33,141 nucleotides of DNA from Rhodospirillaceae bacterium (GTDB lineage: Bacteria; Pseudomonadota; Alphaproteobacteria; GCA-2721365). The notes beneath the pieces are model-generated. The model was not told where the DNA came from. It saw only the letters and a program-made list of their open reading frames with translations, and made no database searches. Location of the stretch: NCBI GenBank assembly GCA_002721365.1, contig PBKC01000054.1:1-33141 (forward strand). Reading direction: 5' to 3'. The position numbers and the translations under genes are program-made. Shown here in pieces: positions 7,691 through 16,000 of this stretch. Within the stretch, counting starts at the first letter, position 1. Each line of letters starts with the position of its first letter.

Positions 7691-8257
7691 ATGAAGTACC
7701 CCACAGTTCTTCCGTCACTCGTCGCCGTTCTCGTTTCGGTCGGATATGTCGGCGCCGCCGCGGCGGACACCGGGCAGGATGACGCGAAAGAAGCGGCGCT
7801 GGTTCTGTCCGCGAAGACCTCGATCGCACAGGCGGTGGAAACCGCCGCCCGCCAGACCGGCGGACAGCCGCTCAAGGCCTCCCTCGAAAAGGACAACGAC
7901 GCCTTTACCTACGAGATCGCCGTCGTGGCCAAGGACAAGGTGGTCGAGGTCATGATCGACCCCGCGTCGGGCAGAGTCCTCCAGACCGAGAACGAAGGTT
8001 TGATCGAGAGGCTTCTCGACGGCGAATCCGACAACGAACTGGCCGGTCTGTTAAAACTTCCGACGACACTGTCGGATGCAATCGCGACGGCGGAGCAGGA
8101 CATCGGCGGCAAAGCGATCGAAGCCGGCATCGATGACGAAAATGCCGTCCCGCTGTTCGAGATCGAAGTGGCGAAGAACAACACGATCAAGCGTGTCTAT
8201 GTCGACGGTACGAGCGGCGAGATCGCCGCCGGCCCTGCCGATGAGGATCGGGACTGA
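7691..8257 (+). CDS. Secreted PepSY-repeat protein
   Basis: 188 residues from ATG 7691 (AGAGGAG upstream). A Sec signal peptide covers about residues 1-25 (cleavage near AAAAD). The mature protein is two PepSY domains in tandem. The first has SIAQAVETAARQTGG followed by FTYEIAVVAKDKVVEVMIDPASGRVL; the second has TLSDAIATAEQDIGGKAIEAGI followed by PLFEIEVAKNNTIKRVYVDGTSGEI. PepSY domains are periplasmic modules thought to bind or inhibit partner proteins. In Proteobacteria they are commonly encoded next to an OmpR/QseB two-component pair, as here. A sensing or regulatory role in the envelope for this module is inferred. Confidence 0.85.
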   Translation: MKYPTVLPSLVAVLVSVGYVGAAAADTGQDDAKEAALVLSAKTSIAQAVETAARQTGGQPLKASLEKDNDAFTYEIAVVAKDKVVEVMIDPASGRVLQTENEGLIERLLDGESDNELAGLLKLPTTLSDAIATAEQDIGGKAIEAGIDDENAVPLFEIEVAKNNTIKRVYVDGTSGEIAAGPADEDRD

Positions 8258-8362
8258 CGGTTGGCGAACTGGCCCGCCGAACCGGTCGGGCCAGTCTCAC
8301 GCACTCGGATCGGGCCATCCGAGGCTCGGACATCACATCGCACAAACGATGAGGCCGTTGCG

Positions 8363-9187
8363 ATGAAGCTGCTTTCCCAAGCCAGTTATGACGCCGCCGA
8401 CCTGGAAGACGACTTCAAGGCGACCAATAAGGTCGCTCAGGTCACTCTGGCGTTCTGGATCATGAAGATCTGCGCCACCACTGTCGGCGAAACGGGCGGC
8501 GATCTTCTGTCGATGACGCTGAACGTCGGCTACGCAGCCAGTTCCGTCATATTGGTCGGGCTTTTCCTGGTCGCTCTCGCCGCGCAGATCAAAGCCAAAT
8601 CGTTCCATCCGTTTCTGTACTGGACGGTCATTCTGGCGACGAGCACGGCCGGGACGACGATATCGGACTTTATGGACCGTTCGCTCGGCCTCGGCTACGC
8701 CGCCGGCTCGGCCATCCTCGCCTCCCTGCTGGTCATTGTCCTGGTGAGTTGGAGGATCAGCGTCGGATCACTTTCCGTCCAGCACATCCGCGAACCAAGG
8801 GTGGAGATGTTCTATTGGACGGCAATCCTGGCGTCGAACACCCTGGGAACGGCGCTCGGAGATTACCTCGCCGACAGTTCCGGGCTCGGCTTCGGGTTGA
8901 GCAATCTGATCATCACCGGCGCCATCGCCGCAATCGCCCTCGCCTATTTCTTCACGCCGATCTCGCGGACATGGCTGTTCTGGGGTGCCTTCGTTCTTAC
9001 CCGCCCCTTCGGTGCAACTATGGGCGATCTCCTTACGAAGAGCCCGGATCAGGGCGGGCTGGGATTCGGAACCATCGGCGCCTCCGCGGTGCTCATTTCG
9101 GTTCTGATCGCGATGATCTTCTTGACGTCGCGACGTGACGAAAGTTCCCGGTCGCCAGGGCTGTCCGAAACGAATCCGTCAATCTGA
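8363..9187 (+). CDS. DUF347-repeat integral membrane protein (COG4705-like)
   Basis: 274 residues from ATG 8363. After a soluble N-terminus (about 25 residues) there are roughly eight hydrophobic segments arranged as four repeats. Each carries a motif of the kind FW-x-x-K-x-x-ATTVGETGGDLL: KICATTVGETGGDLL, STAGTTISDFM, NTLGTALGDYL and RPFGATMGDLL, each followed by LGLGYA/LGFG-like sequence. The paired acidic residues inside the membrane repeats suggest cation handling, but I do not know of a firmly assigned function. It lies 105 nt after the PepSY gene and 78 nt before the response regulator on the same strand, so it is a likely target or partner of that system. Confidence 0.8.
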   Translation: MKLLSQASYDAADLEDDFKATNKVAQVTLAFWIMKICATTVGETGGDLLSMTLNVGYAASSVILVGLFLVALAAQIKAKSFHPFLYWTVILATSTAGTTISDFMDRSLGLGYAAGSAILASLLVIVLVSWRISVGSLSVQHIREPRVEMFYWTAILASNTLGTALGDYLADSSGLGFGLSNLIITGAIAAIALAYFFTPISRTWLFWGAFVLTRPFGATMGDLLTKSPDQGGLGFGTIGASAVLISVLIAMIFLTSRRDESSRSPGLSETNPSI

Positions 9188-9265
9188 CCGGCGGTCCATG
9201 CCCGAGCTCGAATAGGATCGGGCTCGGGCGACGAACTTCGAGCCTCCATCCCTCGAAAGCATCCG

Positions 9266-9943
9266 ATGAAGATACTTTTGATCGAGGACGACACAGAAAC
9301 CGCCGCCTATGTCGCAGGCGGGCTGAAAGAACACGGGCATACGGTGGATCAAGCCGCGACCGGACGCGACGGTCTTTTCCTGGCGGCCGGCGAGGCCTAC
9401 GACGTGCTGATCGTCGACCGGATGCTCCCCGAACTCGACGGCCTCGCGTTGGTGAAGACGATCAGGGGAGCGGGCATCAAGACGCCGGTTCTGTTCCTTA
9501 CGACATTGGGCGGCATCGACGATCGTGTCGAAGGTCTGGACGCCGGTGGCGACGACTATCTGGTCAAGCCTTTCGCCTTCGCCGAGTTGCTGGCGCGGGT
9601 CAACGCGCTGGCCCGCCGGCCGCCCGCGGCCTCGGTCGAATCGGCACTGCGCGTCGCCGACCTCCATATGGACCGGCTATCGAGGACGGTGACCCGTGGC
9701 GGCTCGCGGATCGACCTGCAGCCCCAGGAGTTCAAGCTGCTGGAATACCTGATGCGGCATGCGGGGCGGGTCGTCACCAGGACCATGCTTCTCGAGAATG
9801 TATGGGAGTTTCATTTCGATCCCCGGACCAGCGTCGTAGAGACGCATATCAGCCGCCTGCGCACGAAAGTCGACCGCCCGTTCGATACCGAGCTGATCCA
9901 TACCATTCGTGGCGTGGGGTATTGCGTCCGTGCACCCGATTAG
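9266..9943 (+). CDS. OmpR/QseB-family response regulator
   Basis: 225 residues. The receiver domain (1-115) has the acidic pair E7/D8, phospho-acceptor D51 (VLIVDRMLP), T79 and K101 (YLVKPF). The C-terminal winged-helix domain spans about 125-223, with QEFKLLEYLMRHAGRVVTRTML and ending in the DNA-contact wing TIRGVGYCVR. It is complete and should be a phosphorylation-controlled DNA-binding transcription factor. It overlaps the kinase start, showing translational coupling. By analogy with PepSY-linked systems, it may regulate the upstream PepSY and DUF347 genes; no binding site was identified. Confidence 0.95.
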   Translation: MKILLIEDDTETAAYVAGGLKEHGHTVDQAATGRDGLFLAAGEAYDVLIVDRMLPELDGLALVKTIRGAGIKTPVLFLTTLGGIDDRVEGLDAGGDDYLVKPFAFAELLARVNALARRPPAASVESALRVADLHMDRLSRTVTRGGSRIDLQPQEFKLLEYLMRHAGRVVTRTMLLENVWEFHFDPRTSVVETHISRLRTKVDRPFDTELIHTIRGVGYCVRAPD

Positions 9944-11351
9944 GATCGTTCGAACCACGGGCTTCCGGCTGGCCGTTCTGTTCGGCGGCCTTTTCAGCCT
10001 TTCGGTGCTGGTCCTGTTCGCGGTGATCTACTGGACCACCAGCCGGGCACTGCACCAGCAACTGGAGACAGCGATCGAGCAGGAAGCGCATGCCCTCGCC
10101 GAGCATCATCTGGCCGGCGACGTCGCCGACCTAACCCGGAGCATCGAAGAGAGACTGAAGTCGCAGCCGCAGGCGTTCTACCTGCTGCTCGACCCGGAAG
10201 AACGGAAGGTCACCGGGAACCTGCCGAAGACCCTGGCTCGCCCCGGCTGGCAGGACCATCCGATGCCTGAGGCGTTGCGCACGGCCTTGTCGGACGATCC
10301 CGCCGATGCCGACGGGCATCGCCTCCTCCTGCTGGGGACCAGCCTGCCCGACGGATTTCTTCTGGTGGTCGGCAAAGACCTCTATGCGGTCAGCGAAGTC
10401 GAAGAAGCGATCATCCGGGTCTTCGGATGGGTTTTCGGCATCACCGTCCTCGTTGCCGCGGCCGGCGGCTATTTCGTCAGCACGCAATTCCTGAGGCGGA
10501 TCGATTCGATCAACCGCACGACCAGGTCGATCATGGACGGCAGGCTCAGCGACCGGGTTCCGACGCACGGCACCGGCGATGAGCTCGATCGGCTGGCATC
10601 CAACCTCAACGGAATGCTCGATCGGCTTCAGGCGCTGATGGAAAGCCTGCGGCAGGTGTCGTCGGACATCGCCCACGATCTCCGCACCCCCCTGAGCCGG
10701 CTGCGCCAACGGCTTGAGGAAACCCGGATCAGGGCGCGGCAGGTGGAGGACTTCGAGACTGCCATCGACGGAGCGCTCGCCGATACCGAGTCGATCCTCG
10801 ACACGTTCTCGGCGCTTCTGCGCATCGCCCAGATCGAAGCCGGCACGCGGCGGGCGGCTTTCGCCGAGGTCCATCTGTCCAACCTGTTTCAGTCGATCCT
10901 CGAAGCCTACGAAGCCGTGGCGGAAGACCAGGGGAAAACGCTGGCGGCATCGATCGAACCGGGCGTGCGAGTTCACGGCGACAGGGAACTGCTGACCCAG
11001 ATGATGGCGAACCTGGTGGAGAATGCGATCAACCACATCCCGCCGGGGACAAACATCCGACTGGCGTTGACGCAGGCGCCATCCGGTCCGGTCGCTTCAG
11101 TTGCCGACGACGGCCCCGGCATTCCTGCCGCGGACCGGGAGAGGGTCTTCCAGCGCTTCGTCAGGCTGGAGACCAGCCGCTCGACCACCGGCAGCGGCCT
11201 GGGCCTGTCGCTGGTTGCCGCCGTGGCCACCATTCACGGAATTACGGTGGAGCTGTCGGACAATCAGCCAGGCCTCAGGGCCGTGCTGGACTTCGGCATC
11301 CCCGCGCGTGGAGTCCGTCATAGCGGCGTGGAAGCGCCCGCAATCCGCTAG
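9930..11351 (+). CDS. Sensor histidine kinase
   Basis: 473 residues if started at GTG 9930 (overlapping the regulator stop by 14 nt, GGGG upstream); GTG 9909 would add seven residues. Two membrane helices (about 12-38 and 162-185) flank a periplasmic domain of about 125 residues. A HAMP region follows (RRIDSINRTTRSIMDGRL). The dimerisation helix carries the phospho-acceptor H249 (SSDIAHDLRTPLSRL). The ATPase domain has the N box (NLVENAINHIPPGT), G1 (DDGPGIP) and G2 (GSGLGLSLV). All catalytic motifs are intact. It is the cognate kinase of the preceding regulator. The periplasmic sensor is not a fold I recognise; the adjacent PepSY protein could be its ligand or modulator. Confidence 0.93.
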   Translation: MHPIRIVRTTGFRLAVLFGGLFSLSVLVLFAVIYWTTSRALHQQLETAIEQEAHALAEHHLAGDVADLTRSIEERLKSQPQAFYLLLDPEERKVTGNLPKTLARPGWQDHPMPEALRTALSDDPADADGHRLLLLGTSLPDGFLLVVGKDLYAVSEVEEAIIRVFGWVFGITVLVAAAGGYFVSTQFLRRIDSINRTTRSIMDGRLSDRVPTHGTGDELDRLASNLNGMLDRLQALMESLRQVSSDIAHDLRTPLSRLRQRLEETRIRARQVEDFETAIDGALADTESILDTFSALLRIAQIEAGTRRAAFAEVHLSNLFQSILEAYEAVAEDQGKTLAASIEPGVRVHGDRELLTQMMANLVENAINHIPPGTNIRLALTQAPSGPVASVADDGPGIPAADRERVFQRFVRLETSRSTTGSGLGLSLVAAVATIHGITVELSDNQPGLRAVLDFGIPARGVRHSGVEAPAIR

Positions 11352-11396
11352 ATCGAGACTCGCGTCTCCCGCCGTTTCCGGGGTGGGGCGATCGCT

Positions 11397-12404
11397 CTAC
11401 AGAGCGACCACCCGGATGTTCGACCATTCGATCGGCATGCCCGAATGCTGGAACAGGCCGAAGGAAGCGCTCCTGTGGCGGGGAAACGCGGGATCGATCC
11501 CCGCGTCGTCCTCCTGGCAGAGCCAAGTATCCGGCTCGGGCTCATCGGCCGGCCAGATGCGGAAGCGCACGGTATCGGTGCCCTCCGCGAACAGCACCTG
11601 ATGGCGGACGCTGTAGAGCCGCCGCCGCTCGACCGGGAAGCGCGCAGGCGGGTCCGTCACCACCACCCATTCCCGGCGGGTTCCCGAATGGTCGCCCCAC
11701 GAGATGAAGCTTCGCGCCTCGCCGCGCGGATTGAGCGCCGCCATGCCGGCGCTCGACCAGCCGGTCTTGATCCCGATCGGCGGGTCCTTGTCCTCGAAGC
11801 CGACGAAGAAATCACTGGGCCCCAGCCATTTGACACCGGTGAAATCAAGGAAGCGGACGTTGTAGGTGGCTTCCTGGCTGGCATGGGCGCCGCCCAGAAC
11901 CAGCAGCGAATCCGGATGGACCGGGGCCCGCGATCGAATGACACCCGACACCGGGTCGACGTCGAACGCGCCCGCCACCACCTGCCCGACGTCCTGCACG
12001 GAGCGGACACCCGACAGATCGCTGATATCGAGCGGCAGTGGAACCGGCACCGGATCCCAGTCGAACCGGATCGTACAAGCGACCGATCGCCCATCGGCAT
12101 CACGCATCTCGATCGCCAGCCGGTTGTCTCCGGCAACGAGGTCGGGGTGATCGGAGGAAAATTCGACGGTGAAATCGCCCTGATCCCGGCACCGTAGTTC
12201 GGCAGGAGAGGCTTTGTAATCGTGGACCCAGTCGACCCCGTCATCCGGGATCGACTCGACGTGGAAAGGCACGGCCCCACCGCCGTTCAGACGCCAGCAC
12301 GCCGATACCGGAAAAGCGACACCATCGACCGTTCCGGGAACGTGCAGGTCGCGGGTACGGCGCCGGAACCGCTGGAGCGTTCCATATGTCGGTCGGATGC
12401 CCAC
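11397..12404 (-). CDS. Beta-rich protein of unknown function
   Basis: About 335 residues if started at GTG 12404. The frame is open further upstream, but that part is antisense to the leader and start of the divergent gene and looks non-coding. No strong ribosome-binding site was found, so the start is uncertain. There is no signal peptide in this version. The N-terminal half (TVDGVAFPVSACWRLNGG, FTVEFSSDHPDLVAGDNRLAIEM) resembles an immunoglobulin-like or jelly-roll module. The C-terminal half (FLDFTGVKWLGPSDFFVGFE, then SASFGLFQHSGMPIEWSNIRV) looks like a concanavalin/laminin-G-type beta sandwich. Many Trp and Asp residues fit carbohydrate binding, which is inference. It converges on the histidine kinase gene with 45 bp between. 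Confidence 0.65.
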   Translation of the reverse strand: MGIRPTYGTLQRFRRRTRDLHVPGTVDGVAFPVSACWRLNGGGAVPFHVESIPDDGVDWVHDYKASPAELRCRDQGDFTVEFSSDHPDLVAGDNRLAIEMRDADGRSVACTIRFDWDPVPVPLPLDISDLSGVRSVQDVGQVVAGAFDVDPVSGVIRSRAPVHPDSLLVLGGAHASQEATYNVRFLDFTGVKWLGPSDFFVGFEDKDPPIGIKTGWSSAGMAALNPRGEARSFISWGDHSGTRREWVVVTDPPARFPVERRRLYSVRHQVLFAEGTDTVRFRIWPADEPEPDTWLCQEDDAGIDPAFPRHRSASFGLFQHSGMPIEWSNIRVVAL

Positions 12405-12509
12405 CGGCGGCAGTGTGCCAGCTTCGGCCCGGCGGCACCAGGAAACGGGGGAATCGAAACCCGGACCGAAGGCGCGGTGTTGCGTCCGTGTAAGGAAGAG
12501 GAGAAAGCC

Positions 12510-12830
12510 ATGCGCCTGTGGACAATCGAACCTGCCGCTTCGGTCGACGATCCGCGCTGGCAGGAGCGGCCGATCTGGCGTCGCGTCGTCGTCCGGGCCG
12601 ACAGCGCCGCCGCAGCGCGCGTCGTGGCGGCAGAGCTGGAACGTCGGGAAGGCATGCCCTCTGACGGCAACGGCAGCGCGAGCTTCAGAAGCGGTTTCGA
12701 GGACGAGAAGCTCTATTGGGTGAAGCCGGCTGCCGCCGGCCCCGAAACGGATGCGAACGACGGTGAAGGGCCCGGCATCGTCGCCGCGGAACCGAGCGAT
12801 TCGGCGGCAGGCGTCCATTCCGAACCGTGA
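12510..12830 (+). CDS. Small cytoplasmic protein, function unknown
   Basis: 106 residues from ATG 12510, with an excellent ribosome-binding site (GGAAGAGGAGAAAG). The frame begins MRLWTIEPAASVDDPRWQ and contains a helix with AAAARVVAAELERREG, then SFRSGFEDEKLYWVKP, then a low-complexity acidic/Ala tail. The core (about residues 1-75) reads like a conserved small alpha/beta domain. No signal peptide or membrane segment is present. It is divergent from the beta-rich gene with about 105 bp between them. The structured RNA candidate and a strong terminator lie downstream. I do not recognise a named family. Confidence 0.7.
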   Translation: MRLWTIEPAASVDDPRWQERPIWRRVVVRADSAAAARVVAAELERREGMPSDGNGSASFRSGFEDEKLYWVKPAAAGPETDANDGEGPGIVAAEPSDSAAGVHSEP

Positions 12831-12898
12831 CCGGCAGAGATGCGCGAAAAAAAATTCATCGGACCGCGAAACGGGGAACCGGGTCGGATGTTCTTATA

Positions 12899-13078
12899 TG
12901 GAACCGTTCTGATCGAGGAGATCTCCAGGATCCGCCGCCATCCTCCCCCACTCCCCCGCATGGCGGAACCAATGGACCTGCAGCATTCCCCCAATTAATG
13001 CTGCAGCACTTCGATCGGAACGGTTTCACACCTCACAGCACTCGGGGCGAACCGCATAACGGTTCGCCCCTTTTATTT
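12899..13078 (+). ncRNA. Candidate structured small RNA with C-rich loops
   Basis: A gene-free stretch that folds unusually well. (1) A closing stem of 17 pairs, AACCGTTCTGATCG (12902-12915) with CGATCGGAACGGTT (13012-13025), extended by T-A, G-C and G-U pairs at 12899-12901. (2) Inside it, hairpin CCGCCAT (12935-12941) / ATGGCGG (12960-12966) with loop CCTCCCCCACTCCCCCGC. (3) Hairpin CTGCAGCATT (12978-12987) / AATGCTGCAG (12997-13006) with loop CCCCCAATT. (4) A rho-independent terminator at 13044-13078. Single-stranded CCUCCC-type loops are the business end of several alphaproteobacterial small RNAs that bind Shine-Dalgarno sequences. A TTATAT at 12894-12899 could be part of a -10 box, but no convincing -35 was seen, so the 5' end is approximate. 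Confidence 0.6.
13044..13078 (+). terminator. Rho-independent terminator
   Basis: Perfect 11-bp stem GGGGCGAACCG (13044-13054) / CGGTTCGCCCC (13060-13070), loop CATAA, followed by TTTTATTT. It is the strongest terminator in the plus direction and ends either the small RNA candidate or the small protein message at 12510-12830. It also lies just beyond the stop codon of the minus-strand GGDEF-EAL gene. Confidence 0.92.
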
Positions 13079-13092
13079 CGGCGTCTCGATGC

Positions 13093-16000
13093 TCAGGAGA
13101 GAACGGGCGCCACCGTCAACATCTCCCGCGCGTCCGTAGGGAGAAGCGGCTTGCTGATCAGATAGCCCTGAATGGCGTCGCATCCCCGCGCCGACAGGAA
13201 GGCCCGCTGGCTTTCGGTTTCGACGCCCTCGGCGACGACACGCAGCCCCAGTGTTGCGGCCAGCCCGATCACGGCCTCGACGATCGCCGTATCGTCCTTG
13301 TCCTGTTCGATGTCGACGACGAAGCTCTGGTCGATCTTTAAGGTCGAGATCGGCAACCGCTTCAGATAACTGAGCGAGGAGTGCCCGACACCGAAGTCGT
13401 CGACGGCGAACGACACCCCGACCGCCTTGAGCGCCTGCATCACGGCGATCGTGCCTTCGACGTCCTCGACCAGCGTTCCCTCGGTGATTTCGATCTCAAG
13501 AAGGGCCGCGGGCAGATCGAGCGCGCCCAACACGTCTATGACGTGCTGAACGAATTCTCGGTCATGCATCTCCTTGGGCGAGACGTTCACCGCGACCGGA
13601 ACGGGCGAGCAGCCGGCATCGATCCACTCGCGAAGATGCCGGCAGACCCGTTTCAGAACCCAGCGCCCGATCGGAACGATCAGACCGCTGTTTTCGGCGA
13701 TCGGAATGAACTCGGACGGCGGAACAGCGCCGAACTGCGGGTCTTCCCACCGCAACAAGGCTTCGAACCGCATCAAGCGCCCGGTGTCCAGGGCAACGAT
13801 CGGTTGGAACCGAAGCGACAGCCGATCGTCTCTCAAGGCAGCGTGCAGAGCAGCGATCAAGTCGATGCGCCGCTTCACCTGTTCGCCGAGCGCCGGCGAA
13901 TAGAAAGCGTAGATGCCGCGTTCGGCCTTGGCCTTGTAGAGAGCGAGGTCGGCATTGCGCAGCAGTTCACCGGACACCGTGCTGTCATCCGGGAAGAGCG
14001 TGATGCCGACGCTGGCACCCGCATGAACGGAATGATCCTCGATCCTGAAGGGCGCCGAGAACGCTTCGATAATCCGTGCTGCCAGGGTCGCTGCCGCGTC
14101 CGACCGGTCGATGCCGACCTGTATGATCGCGAACTCGTCGCCGCCAAGCCGGGCCAGCACGTCTGAATCGCGAACGCATTTCAGCAAACGGCCCGCCGCC
14201 TGCTTGAGAAGATCGTCGCCGGCATCGTGGCCGAGCGAATCGTTCACATGCTTGAACTGGTCGAGATCGATGTAGAGGATCGCCACCCGGCGATGCTCGC
14301 GCTCGGCATGCGCCAGAATGTGCTGCAGATGGTCGTGGAACATGCGCCGGTTGGGCAGTGCCGTCAGCGCATCCATGAAAGCCAGATCGCGGATGCGCTC
14401 CTCCGCCTCGCGACGCTCTGTCACGTCGACGACGGTCGCGATGATCGACCGCTCGCCGTCGAAGCGACCGAGTTGCGCCGAAACCTCGACCCAGCGCCGG
14501 GCGCCATCGCCCCGCCGGACGCGAAGCGGCCGGTTGCGGAGAATCCCCCCGGACGCTTCCATTTCAGCCTGGACCGCCCGCATGTCGGCGGTGTCCCAGT
14601 AAAGATCTTCGATCCGCCAAGTGTTCAGAGCCTCGCGATCGAGGCCGAAGACCGCGGCACCGTGCGGATTGACGAAGCGAATGCGCCGGTCTTCCAGACC
14701 GACGACGATGACCGGCATCGGCGCGATCTCGATGATCTCACGAAGCTGGGCTTCCCGACCGCGGAGGGCTAGCTCGATCCGTTTGCTGCGGGTGACGTCC
14801 GTCAGCGTGGCGACGAATCCCCCATCGGGCATGGGATTCGACTGCACTTCGATAACCAGGCCATTGTGGCGATGCCATTCGTAAAAGCGGCGCTGTGGGT
14901 GACGTGCGTCGTCAAGGAGGACGGCGATGGTCTCGTCGACGTCGACCGCGCCCAGATCACCGCGTTCCGCCAGCACCGTGACCAGGGCCTCATAATGCAT
15001 GCCCGGAGTGGTGACGTGAGGCGGCAGTTCGAGGATCGCCGCGAATCTGTCGTTCCATGCGACGAGCCGCTGATTCGCATCGTAGACGCAGATGCCTTGG
15101 TCGATCTGCCCCATGGTCGTTTCGAGCAGCGTCGACTTTTCCTCAAGCACCCAAGACTGCGCCTTGAACGCGGAAATATCGGTCCAGATCGCCACGACGC
15201 CGCCATTGGCTGTCTTGTGCTCATGCACTCTGAGCCACTGGTCGTGCCCGATCTCGATCTCGAACGGCCCGGTCGGGTTGCGATGCTGGTCCATCCGCCA
15301 GGCGATCCACTCTTCAGGATTTTCCTGGGCTTCGTGGATCAATCCCATTTCCACGCGCCGCCGGATCATTTCCTCGCACGATACGCCGACATCCAGCGTT
15401 TCACGGAACCGCGGCAGCCAGTCGGCACAGCGCCGGTTCCAGAGCACGCAACGATCGTTCTCATCCCACAGGAGAAAGCCCTCGTTGATGCTGTCGAGGG
15501 CCTGAGCAAGCATCTCCCGCGCTTCCCGCGCTTCGAACTCCGCCGTCTTGATTTCGGTAATGTCGGAAATGATCGTGGCGATACCGCCATCGGACATGCG
15601 CCGTTCGTTCAGCCTGAGCCACCGGCCGTCGCTCAACTGAATGACCTGTACGCCGGTCGCGGCGCCCCGGCTCGTCAGTCGTTCCTGAAGCCATTCGTCT
15701 TCCCGGCCGATGGCTTCCTTGATCAAGCCGGCCCTGACGCGCGCGCGCGACCAGTCTTCGAAACGCGATCCAAGGCCGAAGACCTCGTCGCCCGCAGCCA
15801 GGAGCTCGTTCGCCATGCCGTTGAACAAGACGATCCTGTCCTCGGGATCACTGACGATGAAGGCGTCGGAAAGGCTTTCCAGCGCTACGTTCAGCAACCG
15901 CCGCGTCTCGGCCTGCGACTTCAGGGACTCCTGCTCCACCGTCACGTCGGTGCTGACGCCCCGGTAGCCTCGGAACGCGCCGTCCGCGTCGAAGATCGGC

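Noticed and set aside
11352..11396. GAGAC-TCGC-GTCTC as a terminator between the kinase and the convergent gene
   Set aside because: Only a 5-bp stem and no T-run.
12870..12910. GGAAC...CGTT as an EcfG-type promoter for the small RNA candidate
   Set aside because: The distance between GGAAC and CGTT is about 25 bases rather than 16-17.
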